Shown: positions 6,122 through 6,910 of the stretch, in pieces
Layout of the letters: each line of letters begins with the position of its first letter
How positions within the stretch are numbered: the first letter of the stretch is position 1
Assembly (NCBI GenBank): GCA_039917655.1
Contig: JBDSJC010000246.1
Coordinates: 1 to 6,910, forward strand
DNA length: 6,910 bases
Direction: 5' to 3'
Origin: PNKC01 sp039917655
GTDB taxonomy: Bacteria; Chloroflexota; Dehalococcoidia; Tepidiformales; Tepidiformaceae
Notes under the pieces: generated by a model
Told to the model about the DNA's origin: nothing
Database searches by the model: none
Seen by the model: the letters and a program-made list of their open reading frames with translations, nothing else
Position numbers and translations under genes: made by a program

Positions 6122-6281
6122 AGCGGCCGGGAAAGAGCCGGGAAGAAGTCACAGATTCTGAACTTGGGTTAAATTTCAGGGACACCACGACTCGAAGACG
6201 CACGAAAACACGAGATGTACCCGGCAATTCGCGACTTTGTGGCTGGTCGTGGGTTTGTGCCCTCATCCTCGCGCACGGCAC
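6122..6281. other. Gene-free spacer between the VOC-YjbR gene and the ccsA promoter
   Basis: No convincing gene is present. A minus-strand frame of about 60 residues crosses it but is Arg/Ser/Pro-rich, family-less, and overlaps the ccsA promoter. The bases 6185-6216 contain spaced CACGA words (6186, 6201, 6209) with a CTCGA at 6191, a degenerate short repeat. I found no hairpin with a T-tract to end the upstream gene. AT-rich bases around 6160-6177 stand out from the GC-rich surroundings. Confidence 0.4.
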
Positions 6282-6910
6282 TCATATCAGCGCCGCCAGC
6301 CGCTTCGGCGCGGCTAGCCGGTAGGCGTCGCGGGCGATGTTCGCGGCCGTCTCCCAGTCCGTGCCGGGGAGGTCGAGGCGCATGCCGACCCAGCCGCTGG
6401 GGCCCATGTAGGGCGGCACGTAGAACGTCTCGGGCGAGCCGTGGACCAGCATGTCCTGGGTTTCGTGCGTCGCTTTCGCCCAGATGCCCACGCGGCCATC
6501 GGCATGGTGCTTGTCCATGAACATCACGAACGACTTCGCGCGCACCTGCCAGGCGGCCCGTCCTCCGTCCTTTTCCGTAACCTCAGGGAGCGCCATGCAG
6601 ATTTCGCGCATCCGTGCTTCGAGGGCGTCCGGGTCTGGCGGCCCGGCGAATGCGGCCGAGGGCTGCCAGAGCGAGAACTTCGAGCCCTGGTTGTCGGTGC
6701 AGGCGCAACTCCAACCGGATTCGCTCTCAGCCGGCGGTTCGGCGGCGCCGCCAAGGGCTACCACCTGGGCGACCGCGGCGTCAATGTCTTCCACCCGGAA
6801 GTAGAGCGTGGGGAGCTGCTGAACGGCCTGGACGATCCCCATCGGCAACTTCGTGTTGCCGACATGCGCGTATTCAGACTCGCGCGGCGACGCGTCGAAC
6901 TGCCAACCAA
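6282..6910 (-). CDS. VOC (glyoxalase-fold) and MmcQ/YjbR domain fusion protein, N-terminus missing
   Basis: The frame is open through the right edge, so the gene begins outside the window; 208 residues are visible. A TTG at 6848 is not the likely start because the codons before it read GWQFDASPRESEYAHVGNT, typical mid-domain VOC sequence. Visible residues 1 to about 83 are the second half of a VOC domain: YFRVEDIDAAVAQVVALGG followed by DNQGSKFSLWQPS, usual in small glyoxalase/bleomycin-resistance-like proteins that bind metals or small molecules. A Pro/Asp/Ala linker leads to an MmcQ/YjbR domain (about residues 95-205): MALPEVTEK, KSFVMFMDKHH, FYVPPYMGPSGWVGMRLD and AYRLAAPKRLAAL. YjbR domains have a CyaY-like fold and are often called DNA-binding, but their role is poorly known. 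The fusion is continuous, without a stop or frameshift. Function remains open; both domain calls are good. Confidence 0.85.
   Translation of the reverse strand, partial: GWQFDASPRESEYAHVGNTKLPMGIVQAVQQLPTLYFRVEDIDAAVAQVVALGGAAEPPAESESGWSCACTDNQGSKFSLWQPSAAFAGPPDPDALEARMREICMALPEVTEKDGGRAAWQVRAKSFVMFMDKHHADGRVGIWAKATHETQDMLVHGSPETFYVPPYMGPSGWVGMRLDLPGTDWETAANIARDAYRLAAPKRLAALI

Noticed and set aside
6096..6281. Minus-strand frame of 61 residues in the gap before ccsA
   Set aside because: It has no recognisable family, is Arg/Ser/Pro-rich, and overlaps the likely ccsA promoter.
6849..6910. TTG at 6848 as the true start of the VOC-YjbR gene
   Set aside because: The frame continues open to the window edge and codes typical VOC sequence (GWQFD...YAHVGNT), so the gene is cut by the edge rather than starting at 6848.
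1..6910. CRISPR array, tRNA, rRNA, insertion sequence or a new defence-type cluster
   Set aside because: Reading both strands showed no regular repeat-spacer pattern, no tRNA-like cloverleaf, no transposase and no nuclease, toxin or NTPase genes. The genes belong to common metabolic, stress and cytochrome-assembly families.

Overview
This is a GC-rich bacterial window. Seven protein genes can be supported and all lie on the minus strand, so transcription runs from right to left. The best guess for the source is a Chloroflexota-like bacterium, possibly from a metagenome. The clues are a LuxR-type DNA-binding domain tethered to the membrane with an extracytoplasmic tail, a System II cytochrome c assembly protein, high GC, and frequent TTG/GTG starts with good Shine-Dalgarno sites. 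The phylum is an inference from gene style; there is no rRNA or marker gene to prove it.

In transcription order: (1) a protein cut by the right edge (to 6282) that fuses the end of a VOC/glyoxalase-fold domain to an MmcQ/YjbR domain. (2) A 209-base gap (6073-6281) holding a plausible promoter, followed by ccsA (heme delivery/ligation for c-type cytochromes) and, 65 bases later, a zinc-dependent medium-chain alcohol dehydrogenase with a TTG start. These two may be co-transcribed. (3) A 193-base gap (3808-4000) with a REP-like hairpin and a GC-rich terminator-like hairpin. (4) A two-cysteine, Cys-type glutathione peroxidase and, 47 bases later, a CurA-type NADPH-dependent oxidoreductase, probably one operon. 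(5) A 117-base gap with a TTGACA -35 box, then a single-domain universal stress protein. (6) A 68-base gap with an imperfect 22-base palindrome, then a 439-residue LuxR-HTH/transmembrane/ectodomain protein. (7) The left 266 bases, which hold only a partial, unidentified plus-strand reading frame that looks frameshifted.

The block 1655-3807 reads as a small peroxide/electrophile stress group: GPx removes peroxides, the CurA-like enzyme reduces reactive enones, and the USP is a general stress protein. The neighbouring membrane-anchored regulator could plausibly sense envelope conditions, but nothing in the sequence proves that it controls these genes. No mobile element, CRISPR array, tRNA or rRNA was seen. 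I found no convincing new multi-gene system. The most unusual items are the membrane-tethered LuxR protein and the VOC-YjbR fusion.
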